Positions 36,082 to 44,487 of a DNA stretch of 64,000 nt are shown here, piece after piece. Both the position numbers and the translations under genes were made by a program. Source of the stretch: Mycobacterium sp. E183 (lineage in GTDB: Bacteria > Actinomycetota > Actinomycetes > Mycobacteriales > Mycobacteriaceae); the NCBI RefSeq assembly GCF_001667735.1, contig NZ_LZJN01000206.1, positions 1 through 64,000 on the forward strand, in the 5' to 3' direction. The first letter of the stretch is position 1, and every line of letters starts with the position of its first letter. The notes beneath the pieces were generated by a model. It was not told the origin of the DNA and searched no databases. It was given only the letters and a program-made list of their open reading frames with translations.

Positions 36082-36628
36082 ACCCGACAACGGCGATCGC
36101 CAAAGGAACGGTCAATTCGCCCGCGGTCGGCAAACGCGGTCAATGCCCGCCTGGCCGCCGTTTTTTTCGGGTAGATCGCCGGCGAGTTAATGGCTTCACG
36201 TACCGTCGGCGCATGTGTTTCGGGGACGCCCGCGCAATGGTGCGCCGCGAAAAGCGCGGCAGGGGCGACGAGCCGGGCCGGCGCGCGCAGGCCCGCGCCC
36301 TATTGCGCAGGTGTGCGACCGGTTCGGGAGTCGGCACGATAAGCCCGACGTCACGCGGGCGATGGTGCGGTTCGTCGCGATTCGAGCGTGGCTCGGCATC
36401 ATTTCGACATCGGCGTGGTATCCGTTTTTGTAATATGCGTGATTTGACTTCGTATTTCTCCTTGGCAGGAGCAAAGTTATGCGAGCCCGGCGATAATGCG
36501 GATCGGTGTGGGGCTGTTTCCGCGCGGTCGGAGTGCGGCCCCCTCACCGGCTGTGCAGCCACGGGCATAGCCGCAGATAGGGCCGTAGCCGTCGGCTGGG
36601 AGGCTTGGTGAACGGGCAGAGAGGTCAC
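36082..36628. other. 547-bp stretch without a convincing gene
   Basis: M. tuberculosis has further genes between the fadE20 and Rv2721c counterparts, including a TerC-like membrane protein (Rv2723); none is recognisable here. The stretch contains an unusually AT-rich island (about 36395-36480) with a TAATAT at 36431-36436 and a CTCCT-TGGC-AGGAG inverted repeat at 36458-36471. An ATG-initiated frame (36435-36611, 58 codons, four Cys) is open but has no supporting homology or ribosome site. The island may be the promoter and long leader of the LGFP gene that follows. Confidence 0.5.
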
Positions 36629-38905
36629 ATGCGCAGGCTGGTCGGGAGTGCGCTGGTCACCTTGACGGCCTTCGCGACCGCCGCCGCCTTGTTGGCGCCT
36701 TCCGCGGCGGCGTCTCCCATCGGCGACGCCGAGGCGGCCATGATGGCCGCCTGGGAAAAGGCCGGCGGCGACGGTTCACCGCTGGGCCCGCGGAAGGGCG
36801 ACGTGTATCCCGCCGGAGACGGTTTCGAGCTGGACTTCGACGGCGGCAAGATGTTCTTCACGCCGGCGACCGGCGCCAAGTTCGTCTACGGGCCGATCCT
36901 GGACAAATACGAAATGCTGGGCGGCCCCGCCGGCAGCGATCTGGGCTTCCCCGCGATCAATGAGGTGCCCGGCCTCGCCGGCCCGGACAGCCGGGTGGCC
37001 ACCTTCTCGGCCAGCGACAAGCCGGTGATCTTCTGGACGCCCGACCACGGCGCGTTCGTGGTGCGCGGCGCGATCAACGCCGCGTGGGACAAGCTGGGTA
37101 GCTCGGGTGGCGTGCTCGGCGTCCCGGTCGGCGACGAAACCTACAACGGCGAGGTGTCCGCCCAGAAATTCAGCGGCGGCCAGGTCTCGTGGAACAGGCA
37201 GACCAAGCAGTTCACCACCGAGCCAGCGGGTTTGGCCGACCAGTTGAAGGGTTTGCAGGTGGCGATCGACCCCACCGCGGCCATCAACATGGCATGGCGC
37301 GCCGCCGGTGGTCCGAACGGGCCGCTGGGGGTCAAGAAGGGCGCGCAGTATCCGATCGGTGGCGACGGGATCGTCCAGGACTTCGCCAACGGCAAGGTGT
37401 ATTTCAGCCCCGCGACCGGCGCGAACGCCGTCGAGACCAACATCCTGTCCAAGTACGAATCGCTGGGCGGCCCGGCCGGTAGCGATCTCGGTTTCCCCAC
37501 CGCCAACGAAGCTGACGGCGGGATCCCGTCCAGCCGCGTCGTCACCTTCTCCGGTGCCGACAAACCGGTGATCTTCTGGAGTTCGGAGCACGGCGCGTTC
37601 GTGGTGCGCGGCGCCATGAAGGCGGCGTGGGACAAGCTCCGGGGGCCGACGGGCAAGCTGGGTGCGCCCGTCGGCGACCAGTCGGTGGACGGCGACGTGG
37701 TCTCCCAGCAGTTCGTCGGCGGCAAGATCTCGTGGAACCGGGCGAAGAACACGTTCAGCACCGACCCGGCCAATCTCGCGCCGTTGCTGTCGGGCCTGCA
37801 GGTGTCGGGCCAGAATCAGCCGAGCAGCTCGGCGACGCCCGCGCACCCCAAGAAATTCGCGTTGCAGTGGTGGTGGCTGCTGGCCGGCATCCCGGTGCTG
37901 GTGCTGATCGTCTTGGCCGGGCTGTTGGCCCTCGGTTGGCGCCGGCGGCGCGCCGCGCGTGCCGGTGCCGGCTACGAGCCGCACCCCGACCTCGACCTTG
38001 GTTACGAGCCGGTGGGCGACCAGCACTGGGGGCCCGACGACGTCGGCGCCGAACACTTCGACGGGCAGTCCGAGACGCCCGAAGCCGAGGCCGCCGGGCG
38101 GGTCAGCTGGCGGCGGCGCGGTGCGGACGAGGGCGGCTACGGGGACGAGGAGCAGGACCCCGACGCGGTGGACACCGACTCCTTCGCCGCGGTCTCACCG
38201 ACGGCCCTGTCGGAGGCGGGCTATCCCGAAACCGAATCCGGCTATGCCCAACCCGAATACGCCCAACCCGAATACGGCGAAGCGGATTACGCCGAATCCG
38301 GTTATCCCGAAGCGGATTACGCCGAGGCCGAGTACGCCGAAGCCGAGTACGCCGACGACGCACACGAGCCCGCCCACCCGGAGGCCGCTCGCGGGGACGA
38401 GGGGTACGTGGATGCCGAGTACCTCGACGTCGCGGTGCCGCACACGCCGCCGGACGCCGAATACGAGGACGCCGCCCCCGAAGCCGCGGCTCCCGAGCCC
38501 GAGTATCCGGATGTGGCCGTGCCGCACGTTCCGGCGGATGTCGCCGAGCCCACTGGTGCCGACGCCGCCGCTGCGGACGACACCCCGCCGGAAGCTACCC
38601 CGCCGGAAACCGCCGCGCCGGAGGCCGCCGCCGCGGCCGTCGTCGCATCCGGGCAGCGGGGCGGACGGCACGCGGCCGCCGACGACGAGGACAGCGGCGC
38701 GGGGGCAGGCACGCCCGGGCGCCCGACCATCCACCTACCGTTGGACGACCCCTACCAGGTGCCCGACGGATACCCGATCAAGGCAAGCGCCCGCTTCGGG
38801 CTGTACTACACACCGGGCAGCGAGCTCTACCACGACACCCTCGCCGAAATCTGGCTGGCCAGCGAAGAAGTCGCGCAGGCCAACGGCTTCGTCAAGGCGG
38901 ACTGA
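36629..38905 (+). CDS. LGFP-repeat exported membrane protein (Rv2721c-like)
   Basis: 758 residues. It has a signal sequence (MRRLVGSALVTLTAFATAAALLAPSAAA). Two copies of a roughly 185-residue extracytoplasmic module follow (about 31-215 and 216-400), each holding several LGFP motifs such as GSDLGFP, PLGPRKG and VPVGD, with KPVIFW and HGAFVVRGA shared. A transmembrane helix (about 413-436) leads to a long acidic, probably cytoplasmic tail. The tail includes eight YxxxX pentapeptides (539-578) and a conserved 60-residue end (RPTIHLPLDDPYQVPDGYPI). LGFP repeats bind cell-wall polymers in mycolate bacteria, so a wall-to-cytoplasm link is plausible. ATG 36629 follows AGAGAGG; a GTG at 36605 is an alternative. 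Confidence 0.83.
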   Translation: MRRLVGSALVTLTAFATAAALLAPSAAASPIGDAEAAMMAAWEKAGGDGSPLGPRKGDVYPAGDGFELDFDGGKMFFTPATGAKFVYGPILDKYEMLGGPAGSDLGFPAINEVPGLAGPDSRVATFSASDKPVIFWTPDHGAFVVRGAINAAWDKLGSSGGVLGVPVGDETYNGEVSAQKFSGGQVSWNRQTKQFTTEPAGLADQLKGLQVAIDPTAAINMAWRAAGGPNGPLGVKKGAQYPIGGDGIVQDFANGKVYFSPATGANAVETNILSKYESLGGPAGSDLGFPTANEADGGIPSSRVVTFSGADKPVIFWSSEHGAFVVRGAMKAAWDKLRGPTGKLGAPVGDQSVDGDVVSQQFVGGKISWNRAKNTFSTDPANLAPLLSGLQVSGQNQPSSSATPAHPKKFALQWWWLLAGIPVLVLIVLAGLLALGWRRRRAARAGAGYEPHPDLDLGYEPVGDQHWGPDDVGAEHFDGQSETPEAEAAGRVSWRRRGADEGGYGDEEQDPDAVDTDSFAAVSPTALSEAGYPETESGYAQPEYAQPEYGEADYAESGYPEADYAEAEYAEAEYADDAHEPAHPEAARGDEGYVDAEYLDVAVPHTPPDAEYEDAAPEAAAPEPEYPDVAVPHVPADVAEPTGADAAAADDTPPEATPPETAAPEAAAAAVVASGQRGGRHAAADDEDSGAGAGTPGRPTIHLPLDDPYQVPDGYPIKASARFGLYYTPGSELYHDTLAEIWLASEEVAQANGFVKAD
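38243..38362 (+). repeat. Eight-unit 15-bp tandem repeat inside the LGFP gene
   Basis: Eight in-frame 15-bp units encode YAQPE, YAQPE, YGEAD, YAESG, YPEAD, YAEAE, YAEAE and YADDA. Unit phase is strict (Tyr every five residues) while third-codon bases vary, so selection on the peptide rather than recent slippage alone maintains it. Confidence 0.85.
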
Positions 38906-38915
38906 CCCCGCCGGG

Positions 38916-39614
38916 CTAGACCTTGCGGATCACCGTGACGACCTTGCCCAGCACGGTCGCCTCGTTGCCGGGAATCGGGTCGAATGCCGGGTTGTGCGGC
39001 ATCAGCCATACCTGACCGCCCGCGCGCTTGAACGTCTTCACGGTGGCTTCCCCGTCGAGCATGGCCGCGACGATGTCGCCGTTGTCGGCGACGTTCTGCT
39101 GGCGCACCACCACCCAGTCGCCGTCGCAGATCGCCGCCTCGATCATGGAATCGCCGACGACCTTGAGCAGGAACAGCGTGCCCTCGCCGACCAGCTCGCG
39201 CGGCAGCGGGAATACGTCCTCGACCGCCTCCTCGGCGAGGATCGGTCCACCGGCGGCGATGCGCCCGAGGACCGGCACGAAGGTCGGTTCCGGCAGGGCG
39301 TCGGAGCCGGCGACGTCGGTTGCCGGCGCCGCCACGTCGTCGTCGGCGCCGCGGACGTCGACCGCCCGCGGACGGTTCGGATCCCGACGCAGGTAACCCT
39401 TGCGCTCCAGGGTGCGCAGCTGATGGGCCACGGATGACGTCGACGTCAGGCCGACGGCGTCGCCGATCTCCCGGATGCTCGGCGGGTAGCCGCGGCTGGT
39501 GACCGACGCGCGAATGACGTTCAAGATGGTGCGCTGACGTTCGGTCAGCGATGAATCCACGGCGTGCAACCGGCCGCCCGTGCCGGCCGATGGGGTGTCG
39601 CTGCTGTCGCTCAT
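38916..39614 (-). CDS. lexA: SOS repressor LexA
   Basis: 232 residues. The N-terminal winged helix (LTERQRTILNVIRASVTSRG, SIREIGDAVGLTSTSSVAHQL) is followed by a linker and the S24 autoprotease domain. The cleavage pair is Ala121-Gly122, the nucleophile Ser156 is in GDSMIEAA, and the catalytic base is Lys193. The ATG at 39614 is chosen because a TACATT lies 7 nt upstream and the longer frame would put coding sequence over the promoter. An SOS box upstream gives autoregulation. chiZ is divergent. Confidence 0.96.
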   Translation of the reverse strand: MSDSSDTPSAGTGGRLHAVDSSLTERQRTILNVIRASVTSRGYPPSIREIGDAVGLTSTSSVAHQLRTLERKGYLRRDPNRPRAVDVRGADDDVAAPATDVAGSDALPEPTFVPVLGRIAAGGPILAEEAVEDVFPLPRELVGEGTLFLLKVVGDSMIEAAICDGDWVVVRQQNVADNGDIVAAMLDGEATVKTFKRAGGQVWLMPHNPAFDPIPGNEATVLGKVVTVIRKV

Positions 39615-39621
39615 GGCACTG

Positions 39622-39627
39622 AATGTA
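39622..39627 (-). promoter_or_regulatory. -10 element (TACATT) of a predicted leaderless lexA transcript
   Basis: Minus-strand TACATT, 7 nt before the lexA ATG at 39614. Confidence 0.6.
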
Positions 39628-39646
39628 ACCCCAGCGCGCCCAAGAA

Positions 39647-39662
39647 TCAAACATGTGTTCGA
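39647..39662 (-). promoter_or_regulatory. LexA SOS box of lexA
   Basis: TCGAAC-ACAT-GTTTGA on the minus strand, the SOS box form recalled from mycobacterial lexA. It lies about 20 bp upstream of the -10 element, so bound LexA would block the promoter. Confidence 0.85.
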
Positions 39663-39781
39663 GTAGCGTGTCGCCCATCCGCCCGTCGGCGAAAAGCCGC
39701 GCCGAAGTCGTGAATCACAAAGGTGTAACTCTTCGGCAGATCGGGTATTTCGATCGCATGTCAGCTCTAGCGGCCACTCAC

Positions 39782-39804
39782 TTGTCGGTGGCGTGGTCTA
39801 GCGT
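39782..39804 (+). promoter_or_regulatory. PafBC-dependent promoter of chiZ
   Basis: TTGTCGGTG (39782-39790), 8 nt, TAGCGT (39799-39804). It has the same architecture as the recA PafBC promoter, with an identical first nonamer. Confidence 0.8.
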
Positions 39805-39842
39805 TCGACTCGTGCGACACGCTTCGCTCACATGTTCGTATT

Positions 39843-39858
39843 TCGAACACACGAGCGA
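39843..39858 (+). promoter_or_regulatory. Degenerate SOS box 1 upstream of chiZ
   Basis: TCGAAC-ACAC-GAGCGA: perfect left half, degenerate right half. It lies 21 bp from an equally degenerate copy. Confidence 0.5.
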
Positions 39859-39863
39859 TACAG

Positions 39864-39879
39864 TCGAACAGCTGAGCGA
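39864..39879 (+). promoter_or_regulatory. Degenerate SOS box 2 upstream of chiZ
   Basis: TCGAAC-AGCT-GAGCGA, same right half-site GAGCGA as box 1, ending 24 bp before the chiZ ATG. Confidence 0.5.
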
Positions 39880-39903
39880 ATCAAGTTGACCGGAGGAACG
39901 CAG

Positions 39904-40398
39904 ATGACAACCATGCACACGCTGGCGCCGCGTACCAGCAGCCCTCGGCGTCCGGTCAACGGACCCGTCCCGGGGCTTCGTTACGGCCGCGACGGGCTGG
40001 CCCGGTCCCGCCGCCCCGGCCCCTCGAGGCCGGCGGGCGCGCCCACGCGCTACTACGGCACCGGCCTCGCGGTGTCCGCCGCGCCGCACCGCAAGCGCCC
40101 CGTCACGGTGACGACCACGATCTGGCTGGCCCTGGCCGCCGGCGCGATCACGCTGTGGCTGGGCTTGGTCGGCAACGTCGGTCAGGTGCTCAACGGTGAC
40201 TCCGGCAGCTCGGCCGCGCACGTCCCGGACCGCCTGGCCGTCGTGCGCGTGGAGGCGGGGGAGTCGCTGCAAGACGTGGCTCGCCGGGTGGCGCCGGACG
40301 CGCCCGCCCGCCAGGTCGCCGACCGCATCCGCGAACTCAACGACATGAACTCGCCGAACCTGGTCGCGGGCCAGACCTTGATCGCCCCGATCGGCTGA
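39904..40398 (+). CDS. chiZ: DNA-damage-induced LysM membrane protein ChiZ
   Basis: 164 residues. A basic, disordered N-terminal 65 residues (RYGRDGLARSRRPGPSRPAG) precedes one membrane helix (TTIWLALAAGAITLWLGLVG) and a C-terminal LysM domain (VVRVEAGESLQDVARRVAPDAP...LVAGQTLIAPI). M. tuberculosis Rv2719c is a SOS-induced cell-wall hydrolase that delays division, a functional analogue of SulA. GGAGGAACGCAG precedes the ATG. It has a PafBC promoter and two weak SOS boxes and is divergent from lexA. Confidence 0.9.
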   Translation: MTTMHTLAPRTSSPRRPVNGPVPGLRYGRDGLARSRRPGPSRPAGAPTRYYGTGLAVSAAPHRKRPVTVTTTIWLALAAGAITLWLGLVGNVGQVLNGDSGSSAAHVPDRLAVVRVEAGESLQDVARRVAPDAPARQVADRIRELNDMNSPNLVAGQTLIAPIG

Positions 40399-40525
40399 CG
40401 ACCGCCCCGCTAACTGCCGAGCGGCGCCCACCAACCCTTCGCTGAGCCATTACCCGCGCAGGTGAGCGCGCGGGTACGCTCGAAGTGCTGCGGTATCAGG
40501 TTGACGGCACGGCGAAGGAGCGGTC

Positions 40526-40990
40526 ATGCATTGCCCGTTCTGCCGTCATCCCGATTCCCGGGTGATCGACTCGAGGGAAACCGATGAGGGGCAGGCCATT
40601 CGGCGCCGCCGATCATGCCCCGAATGCGGGCGCCGTTTCACCACGGTGGAGACCGCGGTGCTGGCCGTGGTCAAACGCAGCGGAGTCACCGAGCCCTTCA
40701 GCAGGGAGAAGGTCATCAGCGGTGTCCGCCGGGCCTGCCAGGGCCGCCAGGTGGACGACGACGCGCTGAACCTGCTGGCCCAGCAGGTCGAGGACACGGT
40801 GCGGGCCGCGGGCTCGCCGGAGGTGGCCAGCCATGAGGTCGGCCTGGCCATCCTCGGGCCGCTGCGCGACCTCGACGAGGTGGCGTACCTGCGGTTCGCG
40901 TCGGTGTATCGGTCCTTCGAATCCGCAGACGATTTCGAACGCGAGATCCAGGCCCTGCGCGAACACCGCCAGGTCACGACACCGAGCTGA
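40526..40990 (+). CDS. nrdR: Transcriptional repressor NrdR
   Basis: 154 residues. The N-terminal zinc ribbon has Cys3, Cys6, Cys31 and Cys34 (HCPFC and CPECGRR), followed by RFTTVETA and an ATP-cone (VVKRSGVTEPFSREKVISGVRRAC). It senses ATP/dATP and represses ribonucleotide reductase genes. A clear AAGGAG lies upstream of the ATG. It sits downstream of chiZ after 127 bp. Confidence 0.96.
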   Translation: MHCPFCRHPDSRVIDSRETDEGQAIRRRRSCPECGRRFTTVETAVLAVVKRSGVTEPFSREKVISGVRRACQGRQVDDDALNLLAQQVEDTVRAAGSPEVASHEVGLAILGPLRDLDEVAYLRFASVYRSFESADDFEREIQALREHRQVTTPS

Positions 40991-41008
40991 CGGCCTTCGT
41001 CGCCGGGC

Positions 41009-41014
41009 TAGTCT
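41009..41014 (+). promoter_or_regulatory. -10 element (TAGTCT) of a predicted leaderless transcript
   Basis: TAGTCT is 7 nt before the ATG at 41022. Confidence 0.55.
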
Positions 41015-41021
41015 CGATTTC

Positions 41022-41507
41022 ATGCCCCCCGACTTGCATCCCGATCTCGCGGCCCTGGCACCGCTGCTGGGCACCTGGGCCGGCCAGGGCGCGGGCGAGT
41101 ACCCGACCATCGAGCCCTTCGACTATCTCGAAGAGGTCGTGTTCTCCCACGTCGGCAAGCCGTTTCTGGCGTACGCGCAAAAGACGAAGGCGTCGGCCGA
41201 CGGCAAGCCGTTGCACGCCGAGACCGGCTACCTGCGCGTGCCGCGGCCCGGTCACGTCGAACTGGTGCTGGCCCACCCGAGCGGCATCACCGAGATCGAG
41301 GTGGGCACGTACGCGGTTTCCGGCGACGTGATCGAGATCGAGCTGTCCACCACCGACGTCGGACGTACCCCGACCGCCAAAGAGGTGACCGCCCTTGGCC
41401 GTTCCTTCCGCATCGACGGCGACGAACTGTCGTATTCGGTGCGGATGGGAGCGGTCGGGCAGCCCTTGCAGCACCACCTCGCCGCGGTGCTGCGCCGGCA
41501 GCGCTGA
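41022..41507 (+). CDS. Nitrobindin-like heme-binding beta-barrel protein (Rv2717c-like)
   Basis: 161 residues. The start PDLAALAPLLGTWAGQGAGEYPTI contains the GxWxGxGxGxYPxI motif of nitrobindins. LHAETGYLRVP and a late histidine in QPLQHHLAAVL provide the probable heme ligand. These ten-strand barrels bind ferric heme and react with nitric oxide or peroxynitrite. It corresponds to Rv2717c. It is convergent with the PhzF gene. Confidence 0.87.
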   Translation: MPPDLHPDLAALAPLLGTWAGQGAGEYPTIEPFDYLEEVVFSHVGKPFLAYAQKTKASADGKPLHAETGYLRVPRPGHVELVLAHPSGITEIEVGTYAVSGDVIEIELSTTDVGRTPTAKEVTALGRSFRIDGDELSYSVRMGAVGQPLQHHLAAVLRRQR

Positions 41508-41522
41508 GCGCGTGCTCGGCCG

Positions 41523-42209
41523 TCAGTCGATGTGCCGCACACCGTCATTGACGACGCGCCCGGCCACTCCCACCCAGCCCTCGGCGTTCCACGTCGTCTC
41601 GACGATCGATCCCCGGCCCTGGGTGATGTGCAGGTCGCGGCTGAGGTAGTCGGTGATCCGCATCGCCGCCGAGCCGGTCGCCTCGTCCTCCGGCACGCCG
41701 AGGTTCGGGAAGAACCCCCGGGTGCGCAGGGTGCCGCTCTCCCGGTCGGTCCAGGCCCACAGGTAGTGCGCCGTGTCGTCGGGAAAATCTCCCGGATCGG
41801 CGGCGAGAAGCGCGGCGGCCGAATCGAATTCGTGCAGGGCCACCTCGGGCGCCCAGTCTGAGCGGGCGCTGACGCCGGTGAGGTCTCCGGCATAGCTCAC
41901 CTGCACGAGACCGGCCGGCACCTGCAGGGTGTGAATCGGCGTGCCGCTCTCCCGCAGCCACCACGACGCGCCGACGGTGGGGTGCCCGGCGAACGCGAGC
42001 TGGACCCGGGGGGTGTAGATGGTGGCATGCGCGGTCGTCGAACCCGCGCCCGGAAGATCGACGAAAACCGTTTCGCTGTAGCCCAATTGAGTCGCCAGCC
42101 GTTGCCGGTCGGCGGGCCCGACGTGGGCGGCGTTCACCACCCCGAGCGGATTGCCGAAATTGCCGTCCGCATCGGTGAACACCCGCAACACCGTGACGTC
42201 GATCCCCAT
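41523..42209 (-). CDS. PhzF-family isomerase-like protein (Rv2716-like)
   Basis: 228 residues. VLRVFTDADGNFGNPLGVV is the PhzF N-terminal motif; TVFVDLP, YTPRVQLAFAGHPTVGASW and PEDEATGSAAM complete the family pattern. PhzF-like enzymes use a DAP-epimerase-like fold with acid/base catalysis and no cofactor; the substrate is unknown. The ATG at 42209 has a -10 hexamer 6 nt upstream; the longer frame is not supported. Confidence 0.85.
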   Translation of the reverse strand: MGIDVTVLRVFTDADGNFGNPLGVVNAAHVGPADRQRLATQLGYSETVFVDLPGAGSTTAHATIYTPRVQLAFAGHPTVGASWWLRESGTPIHTLQVPAGLVQVSYAGDLTGVSARSDWAPEVALHEFDSAAALLAADPGDFPDDTAHYLWAWTDRESGTLRTRGFFPNLGVPEDEATGSAAMRITDYLSRDLHITQGRGSIVETTWNAEGWVGVAGRVVNDGVRHID

Positions 42210-42215
42210 GCAGCG

Positions 42216-42221
42216 ACTGTA
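42216..42221 (-). promoter_or_regulatory. -10 element (TACAGT) of a predicted leaderless transcript
   Basis: Minus-strand TACAGT, 6 nt before the ATG at 42209. Confidence 0.55.
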
Positions 42222-42255
42222 CGACCCCGGAGGCGGCCGCATCGACCAAGGTGGT

Positions 42256-43287
42256 TCAGGTGGCGCTGCGTTCGTCGGAGCCCATCGCGTTGAGCACGGC
42301 GACGCGGGTCGGCGCGGGGCCGCTGACGGCCTTCTCGCCGCCGCCGCTGCGCAGTAGCCCCCGCAGGGCGGCCTGATCGTATTCGGCGGGAGCGGTGGAA
42401 TCGATGAAGCGTTCGACGACGTCGATGAAGCGGGCCGGGTCGTCGTGGAAGGGGAAGTGGCCGGAGCCCTCGAAGATTTCGAGGCGGGAGCCCGGCATCG
42501 CGGCGTGCGCCATCCACGCGTGCCGGACGGGCACCACCACATCCTTGGTGCCCCACACGATCTGCACCGGGATGGCTTCGGTCAGGTAGCAGCGATCGAG
42601 CATGGTGACGATCTGCCCGCGCCAGTCCACCACCGCGCGCAGGGTGCGACTGAAGGCCGCCGAGGCCGTGGGCTCCGGCAGGTCGTCGAGGATCCGCAGG
42701 ACATTGGGCAGGTCGCGGCCCAGGCCGGTCGATCCGATCGCCAGGCCGGCTATCCGTCCCGCCAGCTGCACGGCCGGCAGCACGAGCGGGAGCCGCAGCA
42801 GGGCGAGGGCCTCGCTGCCCATCGGCAGCGACGCGAGCCGGAGCGCGACGTTGACGTCCTTGGTGACGCCGCCGGCGGCGACCAGGATGAGCCGGTCCAC
42901 CAAATGCGGGAACTGGTAGGCGAATTGCATGGCCACGCCGCCGCCCAGTGAATGTCCGACGACCGTGACCCGCTCGATGTCGAGCACGCTGAGCAGGTCA
43001 CGCATCCCGTTCGCGTAGGCGGCGACGGAGTAGTCGGCGCGCGGTTTGTCGGATCGCCCGTGGCCGAGCAGGTCCGGGGCGATGACCGTGAACCGCTGAG
43101 CGAGCTTGGCCTGCACGGTGTTCCAGGTGGTGGAGTTGTCCCCGATGCCGTGGACCAACAGGATCGCCGGGCCGTCACCGGCGATCCGGTAGGCCCGCTT
43201 GTAGCCGTGGATGGTGCGGAACTCCAGCCGGGGCGCCGCGACCTCACGCACCGGGCGGAGAGTGCTCTTGCGCTTCCGCTCGGTCAT
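42256..43287 (-). CDS. Alpha/beta hydrolase (Rv2715-like)
   Basis: 343 residues. An oxyanion HG (LLVHGIGDNSTTW), APDLLGHGRSDKP, a nucleophile elbow VGHSLGGGVAMQFA, a late Asp (WGTKDVVVP) and His (GSGHFPFHDDP) give a complete hydrolase triad. A helical lid lies between residues 150 and 230. It is cytosolic and the substrate is unknown. It follows the PAC2-family gene after 41 bp on the same strand, and the PhzF gene lies downstream. Confidence 0.85.
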   Translation of the reverse strand: MTERKRKSTLRPVREVAAPRLEFRTIHGYKRAYRIAGDGPAILLVHGIGDNSTTWNTVQAKLAQRFTVIAPDLLGHGRSDKPRADYSVAAYANGMRDLLSVLDIERVTVVGHSLGGGVAMQFAYQFPHLVDRLILVAAGGVTKDVNVALRLASLPMGSEALALLRLPLVLPAVQLAGRIAGLAIGSTGLGRDLPNVLRILDDLPEPTASAAFSRTLRAVVDWRGQIVTMLDRCYLTEAIPVQIVWGTKDVVVPVRHAWMAHAAMPGSRLEIFEGSGHFPFHDDPARFIDVVERFIDSTAPAEYDQAALRGLLRSGGGEKAVSGPAPTRVAVLNAMGSDERSAT

Positions 43288-43328
43288 CTCGCCAACCTTC
43301 GGGTCGGGCCCAGGGCCGTGTGGAAAGG

Positions 43329-44300
43329 TCAGGCCTGGTCGTCGTCGCCGCGCTTCTTCTCCGCCTCCTGGGCGAGGAATCGCTCGAACTCGGCTCCAAG
43401 CTCGTCGCCGCTAGGCAGGTCCTCGTCGCGCGTTAGTAACGACCTGTTCTCCTGAGCGTCGATGAAGGCATCGTACTGGCGCTCGAGCGCGGTCACCACT
43501 TGAGCAACCTCCGCGCTCGCCTCGACCTGCTCGTCGATCTTGGTCCTGATCACCGCCGCCGCTTCGGTCAACGCCGTCAGCGGTAGCTCGAGCGACGCGA
43601 TCTTGGCCACTTGCTCGAGCAACGCCTCGGCGGCGGCCGGGTAGTCGGTCTGCGTCAGGTAGTGCGGGACGTGCACGGTGTAGCCGACGACCTCGTGGCC
43701 GTGCTGGGCCATCCGGTATTCGAGCAGGTTGGACGCGCTGCCGGGAACCTGGATCTCGGAGATCCAGGGGGTGAACTCGGCGATCAACTCGGGGTTGTTC
43801 GAGTGCGCGGTCATCGTGATCGGCCGGGTGTGGGGAACCGCCATCGGGACGGTGCCCAGGCCGATGGTCTGGCGCACGTTCAGGCGCTCGGCCAGCAGGC
43901 GCACCGCGGTGATGAAGCGCTCCCACTTCAGATCGGGTTCCATCCCGGCGAGCAGCAGAAACGGGGTGCCGATGGTGTCACGCAACGCGTACAAGCTCAG
44001 TTCCGGCTCGTCGTAGTTCGTGAAGTGATCGGTCTTGAACGTCATCAGCGGCCGCCGCGACCGGTAATCCAGCAATTCGTCGATGGCGAAGGACGCGACC
44101 AGCTCGGTGTCCAGCGCCGCCTTCAGATGCGACGAGGCCAGCCGGATCGCGTGACCGGCGTCCGAGAAACCCTCCAGCGCGTGCACCAGCACCGGGCCCC
44201 GGCCGTCCGACGTCGACAACTGCGGCGCAGGCAGCTCTAGCTCGTACATTCCGGCCTGTCCGGGCTGGTAGTGCTGCTCCTGCGGGTCCTGACTAGCCAT
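43329..44300 (-). CDS. PAC2-family protein (Rv2714-like)
   Basis: 323 residues. The PAC2 domain has PVLVHALEGFSDAGHAIRLA, FLLLAGMEPDLKWERFITAV and TIGLGTVPMAVPHTRP. The C-terminal 60 residues are charged and helical. PAC2 proteins elsewhere are proteasome-assembly chaperones, and actinobacteria do have a proteasome, but a role for this member is not shown. The ATG at 44300 follows AGAGGAGG on the minus strand; the longer frame lacks support. Confidence 0.83.
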   Translation of the reverse strand: MASQDPQEQHYQPGQAGMYELELPAPQLSTSDGRGPVLVHALEGFSDAGHAIRLASSHLKAALDTELVASFAIDELLDYRSRRPLMTFKTDHFTNYDEPELSLYALRDTIGTPFLLLAGMEPDLKWERFITAVRLLAERLNVRQTIGLGTVPMAVPHTRPITMTAHSNNPELIAEFTPWISEIQVPGSASNLLEYRMAQHGHEVVGYTVHVPHYLTQTDYPAAAEALLEQVAKIASLELPLTALTEAAAVIRTKIDEQVEASAEVAQVVTALERQYDAFIDAQENRSLLTRDEDLPSGDELGAEFERFLAQEAEKKRGDDDQA

Positions 44301-44487
44301 CGGGATCGCCTCCTCTCGAGGGTCCATCCAGGGTGCCCTACCAGTGTCCCCCGAATCGGGGGGCACGAAAATCAAACAGCGGTGTGAAGTTCGCGTTTAA
44401 TCCTTCAGCGAACACGCCGGTGGGTGGTGCCCCCGAGTCGGGTGGCCCCCGACGCGTCGGAATCTGCTCGGTGCGCTGGTGTCAGGC

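Noticed and set aside
36140..36628. Long minus-strand open frame between fadE20 and the LGFP gene
   Set aside because: Composition is Arg/Pro/Ser-rich shadow-like, with no ribosome site or recognisable domain.
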